From contig NZ_LPZN01000017.1 of assembly GCF_001646655.1 (NCBI RefSeq), positions 153,645-217,644 on the forward strand: 64,000 nucleotides of DNA. Reading direction: 5' to 3'. The position numbers were made by a program, and so were the translations under genes. How positions within the stretch are numbered: the stretch's first letter is position 1; every line of letters starts with the position of its first letter. The notes beneath the pieces are model-generated. The model was not told where the DNA came from and did not search any database. It saw nothing but the letters and a program-made list of their open reading frames with translations. The stretch is from Rhodococcus gordoniae. GTDB lineage: Bacteria; Actinomycetota; Actinomycetes; Mycobacteriales; Mycobacteriaceae. This document shows, one piece after another, positions 1 to 8,009 of this stretch.

Positions 1-122
1 ACCTCGACCCGGTCGCCGGCCAGCGCGGTGAGGAATCCCGCGGCCATCTGGGAACGGCCGGCGTTGTGCACACACACGAACAACACCGAGGGTGTGCGTG
101 CGGTCGAGGAATCGGTGGTCAT
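1..122 (-). CDS. arsC: Arsenate reductase, low-molecular-weight phosphatase type (partial, 3' end off window)
   Basis: Only the first 40 codons are inside the window. The ATG is at 122-120 and the N-terminus reads [20 protein letters not shown], followed by AGRSQMAAG. The hydrophobic strand plus CVHNAGRS is the Cys-X5-Arg phosphate-binding P-loop of the arsenate reductase/low-molecular-weight tyrosine phosphatase family, which reduces arsenate to arsenite in the cytoplasm. It follows the next arsC on the same strand by about 27 bp and is probably the last visible gene of the arsR-acr3-arsC operon. The rest, with the Asp general acid, lies beyond the left edge. Confidence 0.85.
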   Translation of the reverse strand, partial: MTTDSSTARTPSVLFVCVHNAGRSQMAAGFLTALAGDRVE

Positions 123-149
123 GAAAACAGACGTCCTTTCGAAGAGAAT

Positions 150-800
150 TCAGGCAGAAACGGTGTCGAGTTCGGCCAGCAAAGCCTGCACGCGAGTGTC
201 GATATCGTCGCGGACGGCGCGTACCGTCTCGAGCGACTCGTCGTTCGGATCGAGCAACGACCAGTCGAGGTAGCGCTTACCCGGATACACCGCGCACGCG
301 TCGCCGCACCCCATGGTGATCACCACATCGGCGGCTGCCACCACATCGTCGGTCAGGGGTTTGGGATATTCGGCACCGAGATCGAGCCCGATCTCGGCCA
401 TCGCCTCGACCACGACAGGATGAATCGCCGCCGCAGGAGCCGATCCGGCGGAGCGCACGTGCACCCGCCCGGCGCCGTGATGGGCCAGCAGTGCCGCGGC
501 CATCTGCGAGCGTCCGCTGTTGCGCACGCACACGAACAGCACCTCCGGCACATCCTTCGGCACGGCGCCCTCGGCCTGCGCCAGAGCCGTGAGGCGTTCG
601 CCCGCGAAGCGGGTGGCCAGCGAGGGCAGGTGAGTGTGGATCTTGGCGGTGCGCCGCAGCGCCGCATACGACTCGAACACCATCCGCTCGACGGTCTGCG
701 CCGAGAACACCCCGGCATACTTCTCGGCGAGATGTTCGGCGCTGCGGTGCAGCACCGCCTGCGGCATCAGTAGTTCCGGCTGAGCAGCGTGCTGGGACAT
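150..800 (-). CDS. arsC: Arsenate reductase with N-terminal helical domain
   Basis: Predicted cytoplasmic arsenate reductase of 216 aa. The first ~75 residues form a helical domain often fused to actinobacterial ArsC. The C-terminal half is the phosphatase fold, with the P-loop CVRNSGRSQ (catalytic Cys near residue 91) and a later DPNDESLETVRAVRDDI segment supplying the DP loop. Two ATGs compete. An AGGAG lies 6 nt before the ATG at 800 but touches the ATG at 806, so 800 is preferred. The gene follows acr3 with a ~25-bp gap, consistent with one transcript in which arsenate is reduced and arsenite is then exported. Confidence 0.88.
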   Translation of the reverse strand: MSQHAAQPELLMPQAVLHRSAEHLAEKYAGVFSAQTVERMVFESYAALRRTAKIHTHLPSLATRFAGERLTALAQAEGAVPKDVPEVLFVCVRNSGRSQMAAALLAHHGAGRVHVRSAGSAPAAAIHPVVVEAMAEIGLDLGAEYPKPLTDDVVAAADVVITMGCGDACAVYPGKRYLDWSLLDPNDESLETVRAVRDDIDTRVQALLAELDTVSA

Positions 801-825
801 CGACATCTCCTGACGTGGGCGGTCC

Positions 826-1902
826 TTACGACACAGCGGGGGCAGACGAACGGGTGAAACGCTTCCGCAGAGCAAGCGAGACGTAGATCAGAGCAACAAG
901 AACGGGCACCTCGATGAGCGGGCCCACCACCCCGGCCAACGCCTGACCGGAGGTGACCCCGAAGGTGCCGATCGCGACGGCGATGGCGAGCTCGAAGTTG
1001 TTTCCGGCGGCGGTGAACGCGAGCGTGGTGGTGCGCTCGTAACCGAGCCCGACCGCCGCACCGAACAGGAACCCGCCGCCCCACATGAGGATGAAGTACG
1101 CGAGCAGCGGCAACGCAATCCGCACCACGTCCCACGGCTGCGAGGTGATCTGCTCGCCCTGCAGCGCGAACAGGATCACGATCGTGAACAGCAGCCCGTA
1201 GAGCGCCCACGGACCGATCTTCGGCAGGAACGTCTCCTCGTACCACTCGCGGCCCTTGGCCTTCTCGCCGAAATGGCGGGTCAAGAAACCGGCGACGAGC
1301 GGGATACCGAGGAAGATCAGCACCGACTTGGCGATCTGCCACGGCGAGACATCGAGGGTGGTCTGTTCGAGACCGAGCCAGCCGGGCAGGACCGACAGGT
1401 AGAACCAGCCGAGCACCGCGAACATGATCACCTGGAACATCGAGTTGATCGCAACCAGTACGGCGGCGGCTTCGCGGTCGCCGCAGGCGAGGTCGTTCCA
1501 GATGATGACCATCGCGATGCAGCGAGCCAGGCCGACGATGATCAGGCCGGTGCGATACTCGGGCAGGTCGGGCAGCAGCAGCCAGGCGAGGGCGAACATC
1601 AATGCCGGGCCGAGCACCCAGTTGAGGATCAGCGAGGAGATCAGCAGCTTGCGATCGCCCGTGACGGTGTCGAGGCGGTCGTAGCGCACCTTCGCGAGCA
1701 CCGGGTACATCATGATCAACAGACCGAGGGCGATCGGCAGGGAGATGTTGTCGATCTCGATGACGCTCAGTGCGTCGCCGAGCCCAGGTATGAGGCGGCC
1801 GAGCAGCAGACCGGCGACCATGGCGATGCCGATCCACACGGCCAGGAACCGGTCGAGGACCGACATCTTGCCGGCGACGGACCGGTGTTCGGTGGTGGTC
1901 AC
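826..1902 (-). CDS. acr3: Arsenite efflux transporter Acr3
   Basis: 358-aa polytopic membrane protein of the bile/arsenite/riboflavin transporter superfamily, the usual Acr3 length with about ten hydrophobic segments. The segment GLARCIAMVIIWNDLACGD holds Cys128, matching the essential TM4 cysteine of Acr3 proteins. It exports arsenite across the cytoplasmic membrane, and the nearby ArsA/ArsD pair may energise or load it. The GTG start at 1902 follows AGGAG by 8 nt and overlaps the arsR stop by 4 bp (GTGA), indicating translational coupling to the repressor. Confidence 0.93.
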   Translation of the reverse strand: MTTTEHRSVAGKMSVLDRFLAVWIGIAMVAGLLLGRLIPGLGDALSVIEIDNISLPIALGLLIMMYPVLAKVRYDRLDTVTGDRKLLISSLILNWVLGPALMFALAWLLLPDLPEYRTGLIIVGLARCIAMVIIWNDLACGDREAAAVLVAINSMFQVIMFAVLGWFYLSVLPGWLGLEQTTLDVSPWQIAKSVLIFLGIPLVAGFLTRHFGEKAKGREWYEETFLPKIGPWALYGLLFTIVILFALQGEQITSQPWDVVRIALPLLAYFILMWGGGFLFGAAVGLGYERTTTLAFTAAGNNFELAIAVAIGTFGVTSGQALAGVVGPLIEVPVLVALIYVSLALRKRFTRSSAPAVS

Positions 1903-2312
1903 GAGACGATCTCCTGAAGGGCTTCGGTCGGGGCGCAGGTGCAGGTGCAGGCCGACCCTGGCAACACCCCGGATTCGGTGGCGAGCACCGCGGAGAGTTG
2001 CTCGAGGGCGGCGGGGATCACCCGGTAGTACACCCAGGTGCCGCGGCGCTCACAGTCGAGCAGTCCGGCTTCGCGCAGCACCTTGAGGTGATGTGAGATG
2101 GTCGGTTGCGACAGGTCGAAGGCGGGGCTGATGTCGCACACACAGCTCTCCCCGCCCTGGTGGCTGGCGATCATGCTGAGCATGCGCAGCCGCACCGGAT
2201 CACCGAGCGCTTTGAACATGCGGGCCAGATCGCCGGCCCAATCGGAGGTGAGAGGCTCCCGTGCGAGCGGTGGGCAGCACGGCTCGGTCTCACTCGACAG
2301 CTGATTCGACAT
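1899..2312 (-). CDS. arsR: ArsR-family arsenic-responsive repressor
   Basis: 137-aa winged-helix repressor of the ArsR/SmtB family. The recognition region reads SQPTISHHLKVLREAGLL. Candidate arsenite ligands are a vicinal pair Cys12-Cys13 (EPCCPP) and Cys57/Cys59 (ESCVCDI). This resembles the N-terminal Cys pair plus internal Cys described for corynebacterial ArsR. A CTCTC stretch near the C-terminus is an additional thiol cluster. It is the first gene of the minus-strand operon and divergent from arsC-arsD-arsA, so it can control both from the shared intergenic region. The ATG is at 2312. Confidence 0.92.
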   Translation of the reverse strand: MSNQLSSETEPCCPPLAREPLTSDWAGDLARMFKALGDPVRLRMLSMIASHQGGESCVCDISPAFDLSQPTISHHLKVLREAGLLDCERRGTWVYYRVIPAALEQLSAVLATESGVLPGSACTCTCAPTEALQEIVS

Positions 2313-2320
2313 GCGTCTAT

Positions 2321-2348
2321 ATTGACTGTCATCAATTCAGTAGTCAAT
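2321..2348. promoter_or_regulatory. Candidate ArsR operator in divergent ars promoter region
   Basis: The 63-bp gap between arsR and plus-strand arsC contains a perfect 7-bp inverted repeat, ATTGACT at 2321-2327 and AGTCAAT at 2342-2348, with a 14-bp A/T-rich centre. Position and symmetry suit an ArsR dimer site controlling both directions. Inference from sequence only. Confidence 0.5.
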
Positions 2349-2375
2349 CCGAGAACCTCGGGAAGGACCACTCTC

Positions 2376-2798
2376 GTGCCCACTGCTTCGGTGCTGTTCG
2401 TGTGTGTCAAGAACGGCGGCAAATCCCAGATGGCTGCCGCCCTCATGCGTAAGACCACAGGCGACCGGATCGCTGTCCATTCCGCCGGCACCACGCCCGG
2501 ATCGTCGCTGAACGCACTGTCGATGCAGGTCCTCGGCGAGGTCGGCGCCCCCATCGCAGGTGAGTATCCCAAGCCGATCGACCCGCAGCTCCTCACCGAA
2601 GTCGACCTGGTGGTCACCCTCGGCGGCGAAGCCCGCGTCGATGCGCCCACCGGGGTACGCGTGGAGAACTGGGACACCGATGAGCCGTCCGAGCGCGGCA
2701 TCGACGGCATCGAGCGGATGCGCCTGGTGCGCGATGACATCGCCGTCCGCGTCGAGGAGCTCGCTACCCGGCTGCTTTCCGACGCCGACGCCCGATAA
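2376..2798 (+). CDS. arsC: Arsenate-mycothiol transferase type arsenate reductase
   Basis: 140-aa low-molecular-weight phosphatase-fold arsenate reductase. The P-loop is CVKNGGKSQMAAAL, with Lys where most family members have Arg after Cys-X5. I recall this form from the actinobacterial enzymes that use mycothiol and mycoredoxin. The conserved tail TDEPSERGIDGIERMRLVRDD carries the acid loop. The GTG at 2376 is preferred because GGAAGGAC lies just upstream and the homologous region begins there; the frame upstream is open but lies under arsR. It heads the plus-strand operon with arsD and arsA. Confidence 0.9.
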   Translation: MPTASVLFVCVKNGGKSQMAAALMRKTTGDRIAVHSAGTTPGSSLNALSMQVLGEVGAPIAGEYPKPIDPQLLTEVDLVVTLGGEARVDAPTGVRVENWDTDEPSERGIDGIERMRLVRDDIAVRVEELATRLLSDADAR

Positions 2799-2856
2799 CC
2801 GAGTTCGTCCCGGAAACTCTGTTCGCCCTCGAGCACTGAAGGAATACCTGATACCT

Positions 2857-3249
2857 ATGAGCACCATCGCAGTCTTCGAACCGGCCCTGTGCTGCAACAC
2901 CGGCGTGTGCGGCGAGGACCTCGACCAGAACCTGGTCACCTTCACCGCCGACATGGCCGCGCTGACCGAGCAGGGCGCCGCCATCACCCGCCACAACCTG
3001 GCCAACGACCCGCTCGCGTTCGCCCACAACGAGACCGTCAAGAAATTCCTCGAACTCGCCGGATCGGACGGGCTGCCGCTCGTGCTCGTCGACGACGTCA
3101 CCGTCGCTACCGGGCGCTACCCGACCCGCACCGAGCTCGCCACCTGGGCCGGCCTCGAGGTACCCGCGCCGCCGTCCGGGGTGACGATGCTCGGGCTCGC
3201 CGACGACAGCGACTCCTGCTGCACCCCGGGCGAGTCCACCTGCTGCTGA
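2857..3249 (+). CDS. arsD: ArsD arsenic metallochaperone
   Basis: 130-aa ArsD. The N-terminus MSTIAVFEPALCCNTGVCG places Cys12, Cys13 and Cys18 exactly as in E. coli ArsD, where they pass arsenite to the ArsA ATPase. The thioredoxin-like core continues to GLPLVLVDDVTVATGRYPTR. Two further Cys pairs (DSCC and the terminal CC) lie at the C-terminus. It is located 58 bp after arsC and 57 bp before arsA, so one transcript is likely. ArsD can also act as a weak repressor in other systems; nothing here tests that. Confidence 0.93.
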   Translation: MSTIAVFEPALCCNTGVCGEDLDQNLVTFTADMAALTEQGAAITRHNLANDPLAFAHNETVKKFLELAGSDGLPLVLVDDVTVATGRYPTRTELATWAGLEVPAPPSGVTMLGLADDSDSCCTPGESTCC

Positions 3250-3306
3250 CCATGTAGATCCGTATCCCGCCCGCCGATACCCGTCCGACGAGGAGTACCT
3301 GTTTTC

Positions 3307-5100
3307 ATGGCTGCCGCCGACCTCACGTTCCTGACCGACCCGCCCCGGTTCGTGTTCTTCACCGGTAAAGGTGGGGTCGGTAAGACCTCCATCGCGTGCG
3401 CGTCGGCGGTGCGCCTGGCCCGGGCCGGAAAGAAGGTGCTGCTCGTCTCGACCGACCCCGCCTCCAATGTCGGGCAGGTCTTCGGTCTGAGCATCGGCAA
3501 CACGATCACCGAGGTCCCCGCGGTGCCGGGGCTCTGCGCGCTCGAGATCGACCCCGAGGAGGCCGCCGCCGCCTACCGCGAACGGATCGTCGGCCCTGTC
3601 CGCGGACTGCTCCCGGAGGCGGAGATCGCCTCGATCACCGAACAGCTGTCCGGCTCGTGCACCACCGAAGTCGCCTCGTTCGACGAATTCACCTCGCTGC
3701 TTACCGATCCCGACGGCCGGGTCGCCGGGTTCGATCACGTGCTGTTCGACACCGCCCCCACCGGCCATACCATCCGGCTGCTGCAACTGCCCGGTAACTG
3801 GACCGAATTCCTCGACCACGGCAAAGGCGACGCGTCCTGCCTCGGACCGCTGGCCGGGCTCGACAAGCAGAAAGCCATGTACGCCGGCGCGGTCGAGGCG
3901 TTGTCAGACCCCGGCCGCACCCGCCTGGTGCTCGTGGCACGCGCGAACCGCGCCGCTCTGGCCGAGATCGCCCGCACCCACAGCGAACTCGCCGCGATCG
4001 GCATGACGAGACAGCATGTGGTCGTCAACGGCGTGCTGCCCGACCCGGCCGACGACACCGACCCGCTGGCTACCGCCGTGTACCAGCGTGAACAGGCCGC
4101 ACTGGCGGGTCGCGGCGCCGCGATCGCCGCGCTGCCCACCGATCTGGTGGAACTCAAGCCGGTCAACATGGTCGGCCTCGACGCTTTGAGCACCCTGTTC
4201 GACACCACCACCACCACGGCAATGACCACCGGGACCGATCCGGGGCTTGCCGCGGTCGCCGAGGCCCCGTTAGCGGATCTGGTCGATGCGATCGAGGCCG
4301 ACGGGCCCGGACTGGTGATGTGCATGGGCAAAGGCGGGGTCGGCAAAACCACTGTTGCCGCCGCGATCGCGGTGGCCCTGGCCTGCCGTGGCCACGATGT
4401 GCATCTGACCACCACCGACCCCGCCGCGCATCTGACCGAGACTCTCGCCGGGGAGCTCGATCACCTCGAGGTGTCCCGCATCGACCCTCATGAGGCGAGC
4501 GAGACCTACCGAGACCAGGTGCTGGCTACCAAGGGCGCCGGGCTCGATGAGGCCGGCCGCGCCACTCTCGCCGAGGACCTGCTCTCCCCGTGCACCGAGG
4601 AGGTCGCGGTGTTCCAGGCCTTTTCGAAGGTGATTCACGAATCACGCCGCAAGTTCGTCGTCGTCGATACCGCCCCCACCGGGCATACCCTGCTGTTGCT
4701 CGATGCGACCGGGTCGTATCACCGGGAGATCGCCCGGCAGATGGGCGATGGCGGGCGCTTCACCACCCCGCTGATGCGGCTGCAGGACCCCGCGCAGACC
4801 AAGATCGTGCTGGTCACTCTTGCCGAGACCACCCCGGTGCTCGAGGCGGCCGGTTTGCAGGATGATTTGCGGCGCGCCGGTATCGCACCGTGGGCGTGGG
4901 TGGTCAACAATTCCCTGGCCGCGGCGGCGCCCACCGCGCCGCTGCTGCGGCAGCGAGCGGTTGCCGAATTCGAGCAGATCGACACGGTCCGGGACGAACT
5001 CGCCAATCGGTGCGCGGTGATTCCGCTGGCCGTCAGCGAACCGGTCGGAATCACCGCGTTGGGACAGCTGGCCGAACGGCATCCGGCACCGGTGCGTTGA
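3307..5100 (+). CDS. arsA: ArsA arsenite-activated ATPase, tandem-domain
   Basis: 597-aa cytoplasmic ATPase with two homologous halves, the standard ArsA length. Each half has a P-loop (GKGGVGKTS near residue 20; GKGGVGKTT near 341) and a DTAPTGHT motif (near 148 and 455). Cys118, Cys178 and Cys429 correspond in context to the three As(III)-binding cysteines of E. coli ArsA. It accepts arsenite from ArsD and powers efflux. No arsB is present, so the partner is presumably the divergently encoded Acr3. The ATG at 3307 follows an AGGAG with suitable spacing. Confidence 0.95.
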   Translation: MAAADLTFLTDPPRFVFFTGKGGVGKTSIACASAVRLARAGKKVLLVSTDPASNVGQVFGLSIGNTITEVPAVPGLCALEIDPEEAAAAYRERIVGPVRGLLPEAEIASITEQLSGSCTTEVASFDEFTSLLTDPDGRVAGFDHVLFDTAPTGHTIRLLQLPGNWTEFLDHGKGDASCLGPLAGLDKQKAMYAGAVEALSDPGRTRLVLVARANRAALAEIARTHSELAAIGMTRQHVVVNGVLPDPADDTDPLATAVYQREQAALAGRGAAIAALPTDLVELKPVNMVGLDALSTLFDTTTTTAMTTGTDPGLAAVAEAPLADLVDAIEADGPGLVMCMGKGGVGKTTVAAAIAVALACRGHDVHLTTTDPAAHLTETLAGELDHLEVSRIDPHEASETYRDQVLATKGAGLDEAGRATLAEDLLSPCTEEVAVFQAFSKVIHESRRKFVVVDTAPTGHTLLLLDATGSYHREIARQMGDGGRFTTPLMRLQDPAQTKIVLVTLAETTPVLEAAGLQDDLRRAGIAPWAWVVNNSLAAAAPTAPLLRQRAVAEFEQIDTVRDELANRCAVIPLAVSEPVGITALGQLAERHPAPVR

Positions 5101-5170
5101 TCCGCCAGCACCGGGCCGGGTCGTCCACTCATGTCGTTCGTGTGAGACATGCCTGAAGCCACGATTCGGA

Positions 5171-5518
5171 TCACGCTGTGCCAGTGAGGACGTCGGTCAG
5201 ATCGGCGGGAATCGGCATGGGGGTCATCAACCCTGCAGCGACGCGGCCGGTGTTGCCTTCGGGGTAACCCCCGAGCGCGGAACCGGGGGCAGCAACCATG
5301 ATCCGGATGATCTGCCCAAGGGCTTCGCGACGGTCGCGTTGACGCACCGCGAGACCGAGCATGGCGAGGTGATTGCGAGTGTGCGGCCACGGGTAGGGCT
5401 GCGACAGGATGTGCGCGCGTTCGAGATGGGTCCACCGCTCGGCTGCAGTGTGAGTGTGTCGAGCGGCGGTCATCTCCGCGGCATACCAGGCTCGGACAGT
5501 TGCAGGCATTGGACTCAT
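5171..5518 (-). CDS. DUF3703 family protein
   Basis: 115-aa protein matching the DUF3703 family: an N-terminal ERWTHLERAHILSQPYPWPH block, then MLGLAVRQRDRREALGQIIR and a C-terminal YPEGNTGR motif. The family is recurrent beside heavy-metal ATPases and metal regulators, but its biochemical role is not established. The conserved His residues hint at metal or cofactor contact (inference). It ends 70 bp from the convergent arsA and lies directly downstream of the P1B ATPase, only 10 bp away, so it is probably the last gene of the cadmium-type operon. Confidence 0.8.
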   Translation of the reverse strand: MSPMPATVRAWYAAEMTAARHTHTAAERWTHLERAHILSQPYPWPHTRNHLAMLGLAVRQRDRREALGQIIRIMVAAPGSALGGYPEGNTGRVAAGLMTPMPIPADLTDVLTGTA

Positions 5519-5528
5519 GGAAGGCCCT

Positions 5529-7493
5529 TCAGGAAGAAAAGGATTCTCGTACCCCAGGATTCGACGCAGGTGCCGCCGATCCGGAGATTGTCAGGGGGCG
5601 AGCGCGTCCGGCGCGGACCCCGTTGGCGATCACGATGATCTCGGCGACCTCGTGAACCAGGACAACCGCCGCCAGGCCGAGTACCCCGAACAGGGCCAGG
5701 GGCATCAGGACGGTGATGATCGCGAGCGAGAGGCCGACGTTCTGCAACATGATCGTTCGTGATCGGCGGGCATGCTGCAGGGCTTGAGGTAGATGCCGTA
5801 GGTCCTCACCCATCAGGGCGACGTCGGCGGTTTCGATGGCCACGTCGGTGCCCATCGCGCCCATCGCGATCCCCAGATCGGCGGTGGCCAGGGCCGGGGC
5901 GTCGTTGACACCGTCGCCGACCATCGCCGTCGGCCGTGTACCGCGGAGGGTGTCGATGATGTGGGCCTTGTCCTCCGGACGCAGATCGGCGTGCACCTCG
6001 TCGATACCGACATCGGTGGCCAACGCTCGTGCGGTGCGCTCGTTGTCGCCGGTGAGCATCGCCACGGTGTAACCGTCGCGGCGCAGCCCCGCGACGACGT
6101 CGCGGGCTTCGGGACGCAGTTCGTCGCGCACCGCGATCGCCCCGATCAGGGTGCCGTCGCGTTCGATGAGCACCGCAGTGGCTCCGGCGTGCTGCATCCG
6201 CTCGATATCGGCAGCCAGAGAGCCCGGGTCGATCCACCCGGGCCGGCCCAGACGGGCAGGAATGCCGCCGACGTGACCGGTCAGTCCGGCACCGGGGACC
6301 GCGTCGACGTCCTCGGCGGGGGTGTAGTCGTCGACGGCGGCGAGGATCGCTGCAGCGAGGGGGTGCTCACTGCGTGCCTCGAGCGCAGCGGCGACATTCA
6401 GAACGTCGGCGCGGGTGGCGCCGCCGGTGGTGGCAACGTCGATGACCTCGGGGCGGTTCCGGGTCAGGGTGCCCGTCTTGTCCAACGCGACGGTGCGGAT
6501 CCGGCCCAACGCTTCGAGGGCGGCACCGCCCTTGACCAGGACGCCGAGCTTGGAGGCGGCGCCGATCGCGGCGACCACGGTCACCGGGATCGCGATGGCC
6601 AGCGCACACGGGGACGCGGCGACCAGCACGACGAGGGCGCGTTCGATCCACACCAGCGGATCACCGAATACGCTGCCGATCGCGGCGATCAACGCCGCGG
6701 CAACCATCACTCCCGGCACCAGGGGCTTGGCGATCTTGTCGGCCAGACGCTGGGCCTCGCCCTTGCGGGATTGCTCGGCCTCCACGATTTTCACGATCTT
6801 GGCCAGCGAGTTGTCCTGCGCGCCGGCGGTGACCTCGACCTCGAGCACGCCGGTGCCGTTGATCGACCCGGCGAACACCTCGGAGCCCGGTCCGGCCTCG
6901 ACCGGCACCGATTCCCCGGTGATCGCGGAGGTGTCCAGGGCGGTGCGCCCGGTGCGGATGGTGCCGTCGGTGGCGAGCCGCTCCCCGGGTTTGACGATCA
7001 TGATCTCCCCGAGCCCCAACTCCGCGGGGGCGACGGTCTGTTCACGGCCGCCGCGCAGGACGGTGGCAGTGTCCGGCACCAGATTCAGCAGGGCGCGCAG
7101 GCCCCGTCGGGTGCGAGTGACCGCGTACTCTTCGAGACCCTCACTGATGGCGAACAGGAACGCGAGCATCGCGGCTTCGCCGACCTCGCCGAGCAGCACG
7201 GCGCCGACGGCAGCGATCGTCATCAGGGTCCCGACCCCGATCTTGCCGCGGGCCAGCCGCTTGAGGGTCGAGGGGACGAAGGTGTAGCCGGCGACGACCA
7301 GCGCCACCGCCTCGAAGCCCGTCCCGAGAGCGTCGGGCCCACCGGTGACGCGGACGATCAGGGCCGCAATCAGCAGGACACCCGCGGCGGCGGCCGCCCG
7401 GATCTCGGTGACCTGCCACCACTTGTCGGGCTCCTGGTCGTCTTCGCCCTCGACGCGGGGTTCGTCGGGGCCGCATCCGCAGGCGTCGCTCAT
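5529..7493 (-). CDS. Heavy-metal P1B-type ATPase (Cd/Zn/Pb exporter type)
   Basis: 654-aa P-type ATPase without an N-terminal HMA domain; instead it begins MSDACGCGPDEP, a short Cys-rich tail. It has the metal-site motif AASPCALAI, the phosphorylation motif DKTGTLT, the hinge MVGDGVNDAPALA, and about eight membrane segments. The ASPCALA(I) type and the CmtR-like neighbour point to export of soft divalent ions such as Cd, Pb or Zn. The chosen ATG (7493) overlaps the regulator stop by 4 bp (ATGA). The reading frame continues upstream, but only under the regulator gene. Confidence 0.9.
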   Translation of the reverse strand: MSDACGCGPDEPRVEGEDDQEPDKWWQVTEIRAAAAAGVLLIAALIVRVTGGPDALGTGFEAVALVVAGYTFVPSTLKRLARGKIGVGTLMTIAAVGAVLLGEVGEAAMLAFLFAISEGLEEYAVTRTRRGLRALLNLVPDTATVLRGGREQTVAPAELGLGEIMIVKPGERLATDGTIRTGRTALDTSAITGESVPVEAGPGSEVFAGSINGTGVLEVEVTAGAQDNSLAKIVKIVEAEQSRKGEAQRLADKIAKPLVPGVMVAAALIAAIGSVFGDPLVWIERALVVLVAASPCALAIAIPVTVVAAIGAASKLGVLVKGGAALEALGRIRTVALDKTGTLTRNRPEVIDVATTGGATRADVLNVAAALEARSEHPLAAAILAAVDDYTPAEDVDAVPGAGLTGHVGGIPARLGRPGWIDPGSLAADIERMQHAGATAVLIERDGTLIGAIAVRDELRPEARDVVAGLRRDGYTVAMLTGDNERTARALATDVGIDEVHADLRPEDKAHIIDTLRGTRPTAMVGDGVNDAPALATADLGIAMGAMGTDVAIETADVALMGEDLRHLPQALQHARRSRTIMLQNVGLSLAIITVLMPLALFGVLGLAAVVLVHEVAEIIVIANGVRAGRARPLTISGSAAPASNPGVRESFSS

Positions 7494-7861
7494 GCCGTCA
7501 CTCCCGTGTCGGTGTCGGTGCCGTAGTTCGGGCACAGCGCGACGGCGTTGCCCGTGGCGGCCAGGAGGGTTTCGGCCGAGGCCAGCAGGTCGAGCAGTTC
7601 CAGTCGGGCCAGCGAGTAGAACACCTGCCGGCCCTGCGGGCGGCCTTGCACCAGGCCGCAGTCCCGCAGGCATGCCACGTGCGCCGACACTGTCGATTGC
7701 GCCAATCCCAGCTCGCCGACCAGGTCCGCTACTCGGGATTCCCCGGCGGCGAGGCGGCGCACGATGGCCAGGCGGGTGCCGTCGGAGAGACTGTGGAACA
7801 ACGCTGCTGCAGAGTCGAGACTTTCACCGAAGCAGGTCGTCGCTCGCTCATTCATCGTCAT
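7490..7861 (-). CDS. CmtR-like ArsR-family metal sensor
   Basis: ArsR/SmtB repressor of about 123 aa. The recognition helix segment is QSTVSAHVACLRDCGLV. Its two cysteines align with Cys57 and Cys61 of the mycobacterial Cd/Pb sensor CmtR, and ALCPNYG near the C-terminus could supply the third ligand (CmtR Cys102). It heads an operon with the P1B ATPase. Candidate starts are ATG 7861 and ATG 7855. Neither has a clear ribosome site, so leaderless translation is possible. The frame also has an upstream ATG at 7885. Confidence 0.85.
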   Translation of the reverse strand: MTMNERATTCFGESLDSAAALFHSLSDGTRLAIVRRLAAGESRVADLVGELGLAQSTVSAHVACLRDCGLVQGRPQGRQVFYSLARLELLDLLASAETLLAATGNAVALCPNYGTDTDTGVTA

Positions 7862-7871
7862 AAAACGATGA
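7852..7871. promoter_or_regulatory. Candidate operator overlapping the CmtR-like start
   Basis: Perfect 7-bp inverted repeat TCATCGT (7852-7858) and ACGATGA (7865-7871) with a 6-bp centre, covering both candidate start codons of the metal sensor. An operator this close to the start fits autorepression, and it fits a leaderless transcript. Inference. Confidence 0.45.
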
Positions 7872-8009
7872 TATTGAGGAAACATGATTAATCAAGCGGA
7901 GGGAGCGGGACAACGCGCGTTCTACTCCGCCAGTGCGGACTCCGACAACGGTCGCGAATGATGACGGCTGGCGGATTCTCGGACCGGCTCGTCACGACTC
8001 AAGGGACGT

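Noticed and set aside
5961..7526. Long plus-strand open frame opposite the P1B ATPase
   Set aside because: A GC-bias shadow: low-complexity Gly/Asp/Arg-rich translation and no start signals, fully antisense to a well-supported gene.
7966..7992. Possible left end of the Tn7-like element just downstream of tniQ (TTCTCGGA shared with the right-end repeats)
   Set aside because: Only an 8-bp match and no second repeat nearby. It could be chance in GC-rich DNA, so it is not called as a transposon end.
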